From NCBI GenBank assembly GCA_023897205.1, contig JAHWDD010000005.1, positions 1,054,001 to 1,118,000 on the forward strand: a stretch of DNA of 64,000 bases, written 5' to 3'. Positions 11,392 through 21,647 of the stretch are shown here, piece by piece. The DNA is from Exophiala sp. HKRS030 (taxonomy: Eukaryota; Ascomycota; Eurotiomycetes; Chaetothyriales; Herpotrichiellaceae). The position numbers and the translations under genes are program-made. The notes under the pieces were generated by a model, which was not told the DNA's origin, ran no database searches, and saw only the letters and a list, made by a program, of their open reading frames with translations. Position 1 is the stretch's first letter. Every line of letters begins with the position of its first letter.

Positions 11392-13071
11392 TCAAAGAGT
11401 CTCTTTGGTCAGATTAGAGGAAGTGTGCATCTGGCCGCTGGTCTCGATCTCAGTAGCCGCACCCTTCTCCATTATGTCCTTCTCAACCTGAGCATTGGTC
11501 ATGGTAGCCACGTCAGCCTGGTCGCCGTCGAAGTATTTGGCAATTTCCTCGAGCGGAACGTATCTAGTTTCGACGATGAAGAAGTAGATTACGATCAACT
11601 CGACCAACAAAAAGCAGTCATAAAATATGTAGTACCTCCAATGGAGATTGTCAAGGGCGATGCTGTTGATGTACTGATTGAAAAAGACTGCGGAGAGCGT
11701 GACAAAGGCACCCAAGGTAAGGCCTTTAGCTCGTAGCCTGTAAGGAAGAATCTCGATCATGTAGTTGGTCATCACGCCGGACCTGGTTCATAGAGTCAGC
11801 ATTCGAATGTGGCGGAGGTCGCTAAAAACCAACCGGTAATTGTAGAAGAAGTTGTAAATAAAGATCATGACCACGACACCCCTACCCATGCCGTCGTTGG
11901 GATGTTGAGCATATCGAGCACTGAATATGGTCCAAATCACAAAACTGAAAAGCATGCCAATGGTGCTGGTCAGAAGAATACTTCTGCGGCCGAGTCGGTC
12001 GACGAAAAATGCGATGCACAGCGTGACGGTAAGAGACAGAGAGGCAAGACCGGAATTGATGCCTAGTTGATCCTGGTCATCCTTGATGCCAATCATGTCC
12101 ATGACGATGTGCAGGTAATAAGAAACAATACCGTTACCGGACCACTGGCCGAACAGGTTCAGGCAGGCCACAAGGAAAATCCGCTTTCGATTGCCTGGCG
12201 TCTTTAAAAAGTCGATGTACCGTGATTTCTTGTCTTCTTGTTTTTCAAGAATCAACGCGGTTCGGATTTCGGTATACTCGAGGCGAACAAGTTCATCATC
12301 TTCGTTTCCGTTCGCATGATAGTATGCCAAAATCTGGAGTGCTTTCTCAGACTGATCCCTTTCAATATAAAATCGAGGACTTTCGGGAATCCACCAGATG
12401 AAAATCATCACAACCACGGTGCAGCTACATTGCAGGAGGGATGGCAGTCGCCAAGCCCAGTCGCTCTCGATTTTGAGAGTACCAAATGTAACCCAGGACC
12501 CGATGAACGAGCCGATCCCGTACGAGCAGCCCATGAATGTGACCATGACGGAACGGTCTTGCGGGTGGGATAACTCGGCGATCAGTAATGGCGCCGCACT
12601 TGCGGCGAAGATAAGGCCAAACCCCAGGAGGAAGCGAGCTGCGAGAAACATGCCGAAGTTGCGAGCGCCAGTCTGGATGCCCACACCAAGGAATATGATC
12701 AGAGAGCTAACAACAATGCCAGCTTTTCGGCCAAATCGATCGACCAAGGGAGGGACAAGTGGAAGGCCAATGATGGAGCCCAGGCTCATCGCTGAGTTGT
12801 AGAGACCAAGGATACTGCCATGAGGTTGGTTGAAATATTTTTGCCAATAGGACAGAGCCTGAAGACCATTCATCATCGAACCGTCGAATCCATTGGCAAC
12901 GCCGGCAAGAACGAGCACGTAGCAGAAGAAGTAAAGCTTGCGGAGGCGCGCTGTTTCCCACCATTCCGTGCGGTCAAAGGTACGGTCTGCAAGGAAGAAT
13001 TTCCCTTTGGGGGGCCTCTGGAGAGTTGGGGCCAGACCGGAGGAAGTGGGTATCTTTGGAAGAAATTTCAT
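11392..13071 (-). CDS. MFS sugar transporter (hexose/lactose-permease type)
   Basis: Two exons (13071-11834 and 11782-11392) joined by a 51-nt intron with a CTGAC branch site encode 542 residues. Family marks of the sugar porter group are GLQALSYWQKYF and DRFGRKAGI (motif A), PESPRFYIERD after helix 6, QWSGNGIVSYYL in helix 7, DRLGRRSI, and EILPYRLRAKG followed by ETRYVPLEEI at the C-terminus. Twelve helices are apparent. It should sit in the plasma membrane. It is the first member of a run that includes two GH43 enzymes and a GH31 enzyme, so it probably imports xylose, arabinose or a hemicellulose oligosaccharide. Pentose specificity is inferred from the neighbours, not from residues. The donor GTTGGT is weak, but the joined frame is convincing. 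Confidence 0.92.
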
Positions 13072-14036
13072 CTTGGCTCAAGGGTCGTAAATTGGGTAAG
13101 GAAGGGTTGTGAGAGTTGGGAGACGATGTTCTGATCATTGCAAAGCGAGGGCAATGAAGCTGCTCATATAGCTCACCTGCGAAAGGGGGGAGATCTGTGC
13201 CGGGGCCCCTCGTGGGGAACTCCACGAGCTCGCTTCGGGGTAAAAGCTAACTTGTGCAATTAGCCGCGAGTCTCCTCGATAGCTCGAGTCCATAATCGAC
13301 AAAAATCCGGTGTTCTAGTAACCGCGAATTATCGGTGTTAGACTGGACTGTCTGGCGTCACTGCGGCTAGGGTATTAATCAGTAAGAAGGAGCCTTTCGG
13401 ACTGACACATACGGTACAAAATCATGGCTGACACTGCACCGATGCCGAGAGCACACTATCGGAACTGCGTTCTGGTACTTCGGAACGCTTGCTTTGACTA
13501 ATTGAATTTGGCTCAATGACGGAAATGATGAGCCAGGTGTAGTCGGTCGGCATAGACAGTCCACATGGCAGACATGAAAAGAAGTAGTGGTCAGCGGGTG
13601 CTAGCTATGTGCCCGTCCCAGTGAACGCAAACTTCATCACACCCACCAAGTCCGTTGGCTATGATTTATCCAGGATGGCCGAGTTATTGGTAATTACCAG
13701 GCATTCCAGTGTATTAGGGGCGGGACACACAATCCTATCCGGGAGATATAGTTGCACGGACAGCAGGTGCAGTGTCGCCGCTACTCTCCCGGGCAGACTC
13801 GAAGCCGAATAGCAGCTGGAGTGTAGTGGAGGGGATGGAGTAGCCCGAAATGAGCAGCTCTAGAATGGCTGGTCTCAAATCTACTGTAGGACTGACCTAG
13901 TAGTTGGACAACGAAGGCGGCTAACATGATGGCTAAACTACGAGACACTCGAGAACAAAGTTACTAAATTTTGTATCTTGAACTAGTCTTGAGACCCGGC
14001 AAAAGCATCGAGCTAGACTAGGAGGACCACCTTGGC
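13072..14036. promoter_or_regulatory. Upstream region of the sugar transporter
   Basis: About 965 bp between the transporter start and the 3' end of the first GH43 gene, without a convincing gene. It holds GGCTAAA at 13931-13937, CGGCTAAT (minus strand) at 13266-13259, about 190 bp before the transporter ATG, and a perfect 7-bp inverted repeat with a 6-nt loop at 13209-13228. Confidence 0.5.
13259..13266 (-). promoter_or_regulatory. CGGCTAAT element upstream of the sugar transporter
   Basis: The minus strand reads CGGCTAAT about 190 bp before the transporter start. It fits GGCTAAW/CGGNTAAW-type sites described for XlnR/AraR pentose regulators in Aspergillus. Function is inferred. Confidence 0.35.
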
Positions 14037-15641
14037 CTAGTCCACTTCCAGGCCTGTGAAATGTACCTCGGGATTGCCGTCAACCACGTCATTTGCCACG
14101 GCGAAGACGCCTATCACAGGACCAACAAAGTCGAGATTGCTCATTTTGGCCGAGTCTATCGAGCCGAGAACGATGTATTCCTTGCTTCCTGGAAGGCGGT
14201 ACTCACAGTGGTAGACAAGCTCCGTATACCGAAGCCGAAGCCCTAAATCACCGTGAAGATCAACAGCCTTTCTGTTGAGTAGGTGCACTTGAGCTAGTCG
14301 GCTGAAAGCTTCAAAGCAGATCTCGCCGCTGGTTGAGTCATAGAAGATCCGGATAAAACGATGCTCCTCCTTATACATCGCCAGGCCAGTTCGCAAGCCG
14401 ATTTTCTGGACTCGGTCGATATCTGGGAGTCTCATGGAAGTGGAGGCTGTGCCTTCAAGAGACTTCTGCCTCACGCCAATGAAGGTGGGTGAGCCTTCTG
14501 GGTCGAGGAGGTCAATATTGCTCGGAAGTATAGTAAGTTGACCGTCTGGGCCAATGGTATACATCTTGTCATCCCTGCCTCTGATGTGGAGGAAGCCTGA
14601 AACTGCGGAAAATGTGACTGCACCATTCGATCCAGGCTGAGGGAGCTCCCGATGTCGGGCATGGGCATTGGCTGTGATAGCCACAGGAGATATCTTCGGC
14701 CAACCAGAATCTAACCATTCGACAGAGGTGATGAAGGATTCGCGACCAAGAACAAAGGAATTACCGGTCTGGCGTACGCCAAGGACAACCACCCACCAGG
14801 CACCATTGATATCTTCCACCAGTTCGCCGTGGCCTACATTTTGAATGTAGCTAGTGGTATTGAAGGCTGTAAGGATTGGATTTGCAGGACAACCCTCGTA
14901 CGGCCCCCAAAGATTTTCGGAACGTGCAATTGATATCACGTGTTGCTCGAAACAACCACCTTCGGCGACCAACAGGTAGTAGTAGCCGTCCTTCTTGTAC
15001 ACATGAGGAGATTCAAGCCACGGTCGGCCAGTTCCTTTCCACAGTGACTTCGGCTCAGATAGCCTCTTTCCGGTCTGGATGTCAATCTCGAACTGATGGA
15101 CCGAAGCATCCTTTGCGGAGGCTATTTGGACATAGACATGATCATCTTCAAAGAAGAGACTCGGGTCTCCTCCACCGTATTCCCAGTGGATTGGGTCGCT
15201 CCAAATGTTGGCGTAAATATCGTTTGTGGAAATGATGAGATGGTCAGCAACTTCACTGTTAGGTCCACTACGGTCATCCAGGATGTTGGACACAATGATA
15301 TAGAAAGTGCCTGCGTGCCATCGTATGGTTGGGGCGAATAGACCTCGGTTCCCGACCATTTGTCGCTTATCATCCCACTGACTGATCTTTGACGGCGTGT
15401 TGGACAGTTTCAACTGAGAATGTCTATTAAATGCGTCACCTGTAATGTGTTAGCTGGCTTCCTTGTTATCTGCAGGATGGAACATGCCTATGTGCTGCCA
15501 TGACACGAGATCCTTCGAGGCATAAACTGGGATGCCGGGAAAGAAGTGGAATGTCGAGTTGACTAGGAAGTATGTGTCGGCGACGCGAATAATGGAGGGA
15601 TCTGGCGCGAAGCCTGGTATGATCGGGTTGGCTGGCACCAT
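14037..15641 (-). CDS. GH43 beta-xylosidase/arabinofuranosidase (paralogue 1)
   Basis: Two exons (15641-15488 and 15439-14037) encode 518 residues. The N-terminal five-bladed propeller shows the general base Asp14 in PGFAPDPSII, the modulating Asp143 in GGGDPSLFFEDD and the proton donor Glu194 in RPWLESPHVYKKDG. A C-terminal beta-sandwich follows from about residue 310, with SLEGTASTSM and LDFVGPVIGVFA. No signal peptide is seen, so action inside the cell on imported xylo- or arabino-oligosaccharides is likely. The intron appears to use a GC donor (GCATGT at 15487-15482), with a GCTAAC branch site and acceptor CAG at 15442-15440. This exactly restores WQHIGDAFNRHSQ, parallel to WTLIGNAINRKTQ in the neighbouring paralogue. 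Substrate preference is not resolved. Confidence 0.9.
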
Positions 15642-15851
15642 GCTGGGCTGGAATGAGTTGAGAGTACAGCGTCTCCTCCCCTCTCGCGAAAAACCTGAAC
15701 AAGTCTGCCACGGACGCTGGCGAGCCGGATCTGACGTTCAAGATCAATATGGGTTTCCCCCGAGCAGCGTTGGCTTAACTAAATCACCTTGGTCCCGGCC
15801 GACGTAGTGTGAAAGAAGTCCCAGGGTAACTCTTCATATGCTCCAGGGCAG

Positions 15852-15863
15852 ATTAGCCTATAT
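15852..15863 (-). promoter_or_regulatory. ATATAGGCTAAT element upstream of GH43 paralogue 1
   Basis: The 12-mer ATATAGGCTAAT lies 211-222 bp before the GH43 start, in gene orientation. An identical 12-mer in the same orientation lies 111-122 bp before the GH31 start. Confidence 0.5.
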
Positions 15864-15912
15864 CGAGCACAAGTTTGACAGTCAGTTTTCGGAGCCAGGC
15901 AGCAGTCGCTTT

Positions 15913-15919
15913 GGCTAAA
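15913..15919 (+). promoter_or_regulatory. XlnR-type GGCTAAA site
   Basis: Exact GGCTAAA in the divergent GH43 promoter, 270 bp upstream of the minus-strand gene. Confidence 0.45.
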
Positions 15920-16413
15920 ATGTCATTAGGCTAATACGCAAGCTGTTAAGATTGTTTCCAACTCAACTTCTGTAAGTCTGCGAGGATGCCGGCTCAGGGA
16001 GAAGCTCGGCTGAGTATTTGACATGCAGGCCCTGGCAATAGACTGTTCGCTTAATTGCGGGTCCATCGGTCAACAAAGAAAACCTTCGAGTGAATACTGC
16101 CCTAGTCCTTCGACGGCGCAACGTTCATTAATACCGAACCTCACTAGCGTCGTAGTAGCGAAAGTGTTATGAATCGGACCGACGCCTTGGGGCGTCCGCG
16201 CACTCACATAGATTTCCTAGCTGGGGCACAGTGGTGTCTATAGCAATCGTAGCATTGAGAACCATAGGGTCCAACTATAGACTTAGGTTGACCATGAAGG
16301 TCCTATCTACTATGGGGAGGGAGCGTGAATATAGATTCCTGTCGTCCAATGAGCGTAGGCGCTCTGTATGATCAGTGGGGCTCTGTCTTGATTCGCTTAG
16401 CCATACTGATCGT

Positions 16414-16420
16414 GGCTAAA
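16414..16420 (+). promoter_or_regulatory. XlnR-type GGCTAAA site
   Basis: Exact GGCTAAA about 600 bp before the plus-strand GH43 start. Confidence 0.45.
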
Positions 16421-17016
16421 GAAGAAAAAATACTAAGATGGCGGTCGATTCTCGCTAGGTATTATTCAAAGGATACTTAGGATATCCCTATAGGTGATCG
16501 CTTTACGCGCTTTCCGGATGATACAGAGTAACTTCAATCTTAAGACTAAGTCTTCCGGCGCAATGACTCGAGACGGGATGCTTGTTTACCCCGCTTCTCC
16601 GTTCACAGAACATTCTCATACCACTCGGATGTGCATTCATTGGTCAAGTTAGACGGAGGCCCGGATTTCGATATAGCCGTTCTAGTGGACGATCGCCGGT
16701 GGCAGCAAGTGAACCGCAAGAAATGTCTTACCACTGGAAAATTCCCTAAAAACAATATCATTAAAATAGCCTAAACCAGCACATGTGTCGAATTTCTCGA
16801 GATCCGCAAGAGTCATGATCCACGTCCCATGAAGGATAGAAGACCACCGAAACTCCGAATCTGGTCTCTTTAACACTTTGGCGGAACGATTACCACCTTG
16901 TCCTTCAGCTGAGCTCCTTGTGAAGTCTGAATTTTGCAGTCATCGCTGAAGTTGCTTCATCGTGCCCTGGCAGGCCGCGATCTTCGACGACGACGAGTTT
17001 TGGCCCACAATCAGAC

Positions 17017-18558
17017 ATGGCTGATCGAGGTATCAACCCTATTGTACCTGGAATGGCACCTGACCCTTCAATTTGCTTCGTCAAAGACACCTTTTACCTA
17101 GTGAATTCAACATTTCAATTCTTCCCAGGGCTCCCCATCTATGCGTCGAAGAATCTAGTGGATTGGACACTGATTGGCAATGCTATCAATCGCAAGACTC
17201 AGCTTGATCTGACCCATACCGGGACAAGATACTGTCCACAGAAGATTGGCGAGGACTTGCTTGCCGCCGGAGGCCTCCACGCCCCGACCATACGTTATCA
17301 CTCTGGCACTTTCTACATTGTCTGTACCAATGTCACGCATCCAGAGGGCCAGAATCCCGAAATGTCCTTCGAAAATTTTATCATCACAACGAAAGACATT
17401 TGGGCAGACCAGTGGAGTGATCCGGTCTATTTCGAGCTGTATGGCTTCGACCCAAGCTTGTTCTTCGACGATGATGGAAAGGCCTACATGATAGGCACCC
17501 AGGAGCCTGGCCCGAGTCTCAATATCATCCAGTATCAGGTCGACGCAAATACCGGCAAGAAGTTGTCTGAGAAGAAAGTCATTTTCACGGGCATTTCAGC
17601 ATACTTTCCGGAGGGACCACACATGTACAAGAAAGACGGATGGTATTACCTTCTTATCGCCGAGGGCGGGACTCACGAAAACCACTCGGTTAATATTGCT
17701 CGATCGCACAGCATTTGGGGTCCTTTTGAATCTTGCGAACACAACCCCATCCTGACCGCCCGCGGAACGGACGAGTATATACAACATGTGGGCCACGCAG
17801 ACTTGGTCCAAGATGCTCGAGGGGAATGGTGGGCAGTCTGCTTAGGCGTGCGAAAAAGGGACCATCGTCGATATGTGCTTGGGCGGGAGACCTTCTTAAC
17901 GAAGTGTACGTGGCCCCAAGATGGATGGCCTTCGCTTGGAATCGTTGGGCTTGCCCTTCCTCAAGGTACTGAAGTCCCAAAAGCTCGAACCCAGCTACCA
18001 TCTGCGAGATCGAAGGAGGCCGAGTTCCTAATGATTCGAGATTTTGATCCCAATGGAGTCCATGTTAGCGAAGATCGAATCATATTGACGCCCAAGCCTG
18101 GCGACTTTTCGGATGTCGTTGGTCAAATCGCATTCGCAGGCAAACGTCAGCGTTCCCTTAACGGATCCGCAAGCTTGACACTCCTCACTGGAGCTGAGCA
18201 ATCGGGCTTGAAAGCAGGGCTTGGGTACTACAAGGATGAATTTCGACATGCTCGGTTTTACTACGACTTTGCGATGTCTACAATCGGCATGGAAGTGGTC
18301 AACAGCATGACCTCTCCTCGGACGCACCTTGTGCAGCAGGTGGAAAGGACTGCGAGTATCGATCTGCGTTTGCAATATACTGAGACATTGTACACTTTTG
18401 CTTTTCGTGTCCATGGAGCAACTGGCTGGACGACATTAGGCAGTTTCGATGCGGCGGATGTGACTGCCTATGACTTTATCGGCCCTGTAATAGGTCCTTT
18501 CGCGCAGGGCGCTGGAGTTCGCAGACCGGTCGAGTTTATTAACTTCGAGGTGGCATAG
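17017..18558 (+). CDS. GH43 beta-xylosidase/arabinofuranosidase (paralogue 2)
   Basis: A single exon of 513 residues, clearly paralogous to the GH43 gene at 14037-15641. Catalytic residues are Asp16 in PGMAPDPSIC (base), Asp145 in YGFDPSLFFDDD and Glu199 in YFPEGPHMYKKDG (acid). The C-terminal sandwich contains RSLNGSASLTLL and YDFIGPVIGPFA. There is no signal peptide, which suggests intracellular hydrolysis of imported oligosaccharides. It lacks the intron of its sister at the equivalent IGNAINR position. The two genes are strongly diverged, so the duplication is not recent. The ATG at 17017 gives the usual short lead before the first blade. Confidence 0.93.
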   Translation: MADRGINPIVPGMAPDPSICFVKDTFYLVNSTFQFFPGLPIYASKNLVDWTLIGNAINRKTQLDLTHTGTRYCPQKIGEDLLAAGGLHAPTIRYHSGTFYIVCTNVTHPEGQNPEMSFENFIITTKDIWADQWSDPVYFELYGFDPSLFFDDDGKAYMIGTQEPGPSLNIIQYQVDANTGKKLSEKKVIFTGISAYFPEGPHMYKKDGWYYLLIAEGGTHENHSVNIARSHSIWGPFESCEHNPILTARGTDEYIQHVGHADLVQDARGEWWAVCLGVRKRDHRRYVLGRETFLTKCTWPQDGWPSLGIVGLALPQGTEVPKARTQLPSARSKEAEFLMIRDFDPNGVHVSEDRIILTPKPGDFSDVVGQIAFAGKRQRSLNGSASLTLLTGAEQSGLKAGLGYYKDEFRHARFYYDFAMSTIGMEVVNSMTSPRTHLVQQVERTASIDLRLQYTETLYTFAFRVHGATGWTTLGSFDAADVTAYDFIGPVIGPFAQGAGVRRPVEFINFEVA

Positions 18559-18883
18559 CTGAGTGTGTTGACCGGGTAGATATAGAAGGTTGTACTTGAA
18601 GGCAAGGTAGCTAAACTTCAAATCTGGATCATATTTCAAGGCTCACGGAATAAATTGCTTTTACTGTGGTTGTTTCGAAAATGATGCAGCGACTTAGAGC
18701 CATCCGCGTTTGCATGGCACCGATGTCAACTGACCACGTGTGCTTCTGGTCGTCCTCCAAAGAACACGAATCATGTCTTGTCGCCACGGCGGTTACGACA
18801 GAGTTACACGCTTGCTGCTCAATCGTTCAAGTGGAGTAGAGATACGTTGTCCCCTGTCTGTCTATATGTTACCAAAGCGTGGT
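18559..18883. other. Convergent 3' region between the GH43 and GH31 genes
   Basis: About 325 bp separate two convergent stop codons. It probably holds both terminator regions. No gene seen. Confidence 0.6.
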
Positions 18884-20937
18884 CTAGTCAACGAGTTCGT
18901 TGACTCTTTGCCTCTCGAAGACTGGCATGGTCTTGAGCGGCGCGTCAACCTCGATGGTTTGGCCACCTTCATATACCTCGGGCCCTCCAAATTTCCTCCA
19001 CTTGCTCCCACTCGGTAAATACACTGATCTCTTCATTTGACCAGCATTAAACACGGGACAACAAAGATATTTATCGCCGTACATGTACTGATCGCAGATC
19101 TCCCAGCACATTTTATCCTTGGGAAACTCATAGAATAGCGTCCTGATGACCGGGGTGCCTCGCTCGTGGGCAGCCAACATCAACTGCTTGGTGTAAGGTC
19201 GCAAAGTTTCCCGAATTGAAATATGTTCTTTGCATATCTCGTATACCTCGTTTCCATAAGACCAGATCTCATTCGGAGCACCAGAGCGACATATTGCTCC
19301 GCCCGTGGTCCCGTGCTGAGGCTGTTCAGGCAATCTGGCGCCGTGCATGCGCATGACGGGACAGAAGGTGCCGAATTGAAACCAGCGACAGAACAACTCC
19401 TGGTAAGCCGGGTCGTTTGGGTCGCCACCAAGGAAGCCTCCGATGTCCATGGTCCACCAGGGAATTCCCGCCAGACCGATATTGAGCCCGGCAGAGAGTT
19501 GATTCCGAAAGGCCGTCCATGTGGCGGGTACATCGCCGCTCCAAATCAGCATGCCGTATTTCTGGCTGCCTGCCCACGCACAACGTGACAGGTTCAGGGG
19601 GTTTTCTAGGCCTGCCGCTTTTTGGCCCTCGTAGAACAGTCGGCCGTGTTCTCTGGGATAGATGTTGCCGATACTAAGATTAGGACCAAGCCAGTATCTG
19701 TAATTATCGAAATCGTAATTGGTGAATTCAGGCTCATTTTCGTCCATCCAGAATACCTTGATCCCTTTGTCATAGTAGTTCTGTTTGAGCTTGTCCCACA
19801 CAAACTGACGGGCCTCGGGATTTGTCGAGTCGGCGAACATGGTTGTAATGCCGTTAAGGAAGATCTGAGACACTCGAACACCGCGGTCTGCTCGGATAAG
19901 GTATCCCTTTTGCACCATTTCCTTATAGTTAACCGAATCGGACTGGACGGTGGGCCAGACGGAAACCATGACCTCGATTCCCATGTCATTTATTTCTTTG
20001 ATCATCTTCTCTGTTACTCATTAGGTGCATTCCTAATTGTGAAGGTGGGATGCTTACCGGGATCAGGCCAATAGGTAGAGTCAAACGACCAATTTCCCTG
20101 CTTTTCCCAGTGAAAGAAGTCAACGGCGATGACATCGATCGGTATTTGCCGGCGTACATGCTCCCGGGCAACCTGGAGGAGTTCATCTTGTGTCTGATAT
20201 CGCAACTTGCACTGCCACATTCCAAGGCCATAGTCCGGCATCATCGGCGCTTTCCCGGTAACGTTGGCGTAGTTTTCCACGATCTGTGCAGGTGCATCAC
20301 CGGCGGTGATCCAGTAGTCGATACTTTGGGTTGAATAAGCTTCAAACGTCATTCCATTTGTTGCGAAGCTTGCTCTGCCAATGGCCGGATTATTCCAGAG
20401 CAAACCATAGCCAAGCGAAGACACTGCGAAAGGAATGCTAATCTGCGAGTTTCGGTGCGCCAACTCAAGATCGGCCCCTTTGAGGTTAAGTAATGGCTGC
20501 TGATACTGGCCCATGCCGTAGATCTTCTCATCGCTGGAGAGTGATTCGAAGCGCGTCGTGACATGATACTTCTCTGTGCCCAAGATCGGCCTATGTTGGC
20601 GAGGATAAATTTCCATCGCACTTGATGTTGGCTCGTAGAAGTCGATGCGATTGTGAGATCGCTCCTTTAGTAACACGTCTCCTGCAGAATTTGTGATGGT
20701 GATTTTTCCAAATGTAGTAACTTCTGCCTTGATGGAGCCATTGACAATGGATGCACCCTCGTCTCCAATGGTGATAATTGGAAGTGGCGACTCTATGGAC
20801 AAAAGCGCCCAGTCTTCTGATGGTATACGATTCTGCTTCGTGGCTCGGATACGAAAAGCATCCTTGCCCCATGCTTCGATCCAGAGGGTCTCCCCATCGT
20901 ACTGGAAGACCAGTCGGCTGTCTTGTTTCGTGAGCAT
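18884..20937 (-). CDS. GH31 alpha-xylosidase/alpha-glucosidase-like enzyme
   Basis: Two exons (20937-20058 and 20010-18884), joined by a 47-nt intron starting GTAAGC, encode 668 residues. The N-terminal beta-sandwich includes GETLWIEAWGKDAFRIRAT, and the barrel begins at MPDYGLGMWQCKLRY. The nucleophile is Asp383 in KVFWMDENEPEF and the acid/base is Asp453 in LIWSGDVPATW. GIPWWTMDIGGF and MRMHGARLPEQP are further GH31 signatures, close to the YicI-type alpha-xylosidases that act on xyloglucan oligosaccharides. No signal peptide is visible. The start chosen is the ATG before LTKQDSRLVFQYDG; the open frame extends to 21045, but only from non-ATG codons. With the GH43 pair and sugar transporter it completes an intracellular hemicellulose-oligomer degradation set. 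Alpha-glucosidase activity is the alternative. Confidence 0.9.
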
Positions 20938-21047
20938 GATTCTTGAAGGTAGTTCAGAGTTCTGATACACGGATCGCCCAATTCTCAAATTGACGAGGTT
21001 GATATATTGAGTCCAAGGCTGAAGTACAACTTGACAGGATAACACAA

Positions 21048-21059
21048 ATTAGCCTATAT
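21048..21059 (-). promoter_or_regulatory. ATATAGGCTAAT element upstream of GH31
   Basis: An exact copy of the 12-mer found before GH43 paralogue 1, in the same orientation relative to the gene, 111-122 bp before the GH31 ATG. Confidence 0.5.
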
Positions 21060-21647
21060 ACTTTCCCCAGGTTTGAAAGGACCCATTTTAGCGGTGGACT
21101 ATTCCCGTAAATGTCCGGTGGTTGACGTGCCCGGCCATTCGCGTATACAATAGCTTCGGTGATTACCATGCCCAGCCGAGAACAATCAATGTTAGAACTA
21201 ACTTAATCAATATAACCGGCCCATGTTATTGTCCACTTGCTCCCGGCCGCCATAACAGCGACGTTAGACAATTCATGTTGAACGACGCCAGCATTTAACT
21301 GTGAGACACAAAAGGTGCGAGACCGGTGGCCATCCCAGCCACGTTGTCGGATTGTCTCATGCCAAATGGCGGGCCTTCTTTCTCACTTTTCTCCCTGGCC
21401 TTTCTTTATCAACGGGGTTTGACTGCGCTGCTCACTTGGCAGATGAGATTCTTCGGCTCGCTAAGAACATTCCTCGAGTGATGACCATACGAACGATTTT
21501 TGTCGGTCTATCTCCAATCCCGCCCATGTTTGCACTGCCTTCAGGACGTCGGCAGCCTGCTAAACCCGGTCGGTAACCAGCCATACTTACAACTTCTACT
21601 GAAAAGTCTACATAGTAGAGGCCTAGACATGTTCATCGGGATAATGA
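21060..21647. other. Intergenic region between GH31 and the HET relic
   Basis: No recognised gene. A 91-codon plus-strand frame at 21301-21576 has no family resemblance. An intact HET gene would be expected to have its N-terminus here, but the HET core motifs are not seen. Confidence 0.5.

Larger units (their letters stand above)
15642..17016. promoter_or_regulatory. Divergent promoter between the two GH43 genes
   Basis: A 1.37-kb region without genes separates two head-to-head GH43 paralogues. It contains two exact GGCTAAA sites (15913-15919 and 16414-16420), two GGCTAAT variants (minus strand at 15852-15858, plus strand at about 15929-15935) and a GGCTAAG on the minus strand near 16397-16403. 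GGCTAAA is the consensus of the xylanolytic activator XlnR in Aspergillus, so this is a plausible inducible bidirectional promoter. Confidence 0.55.
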
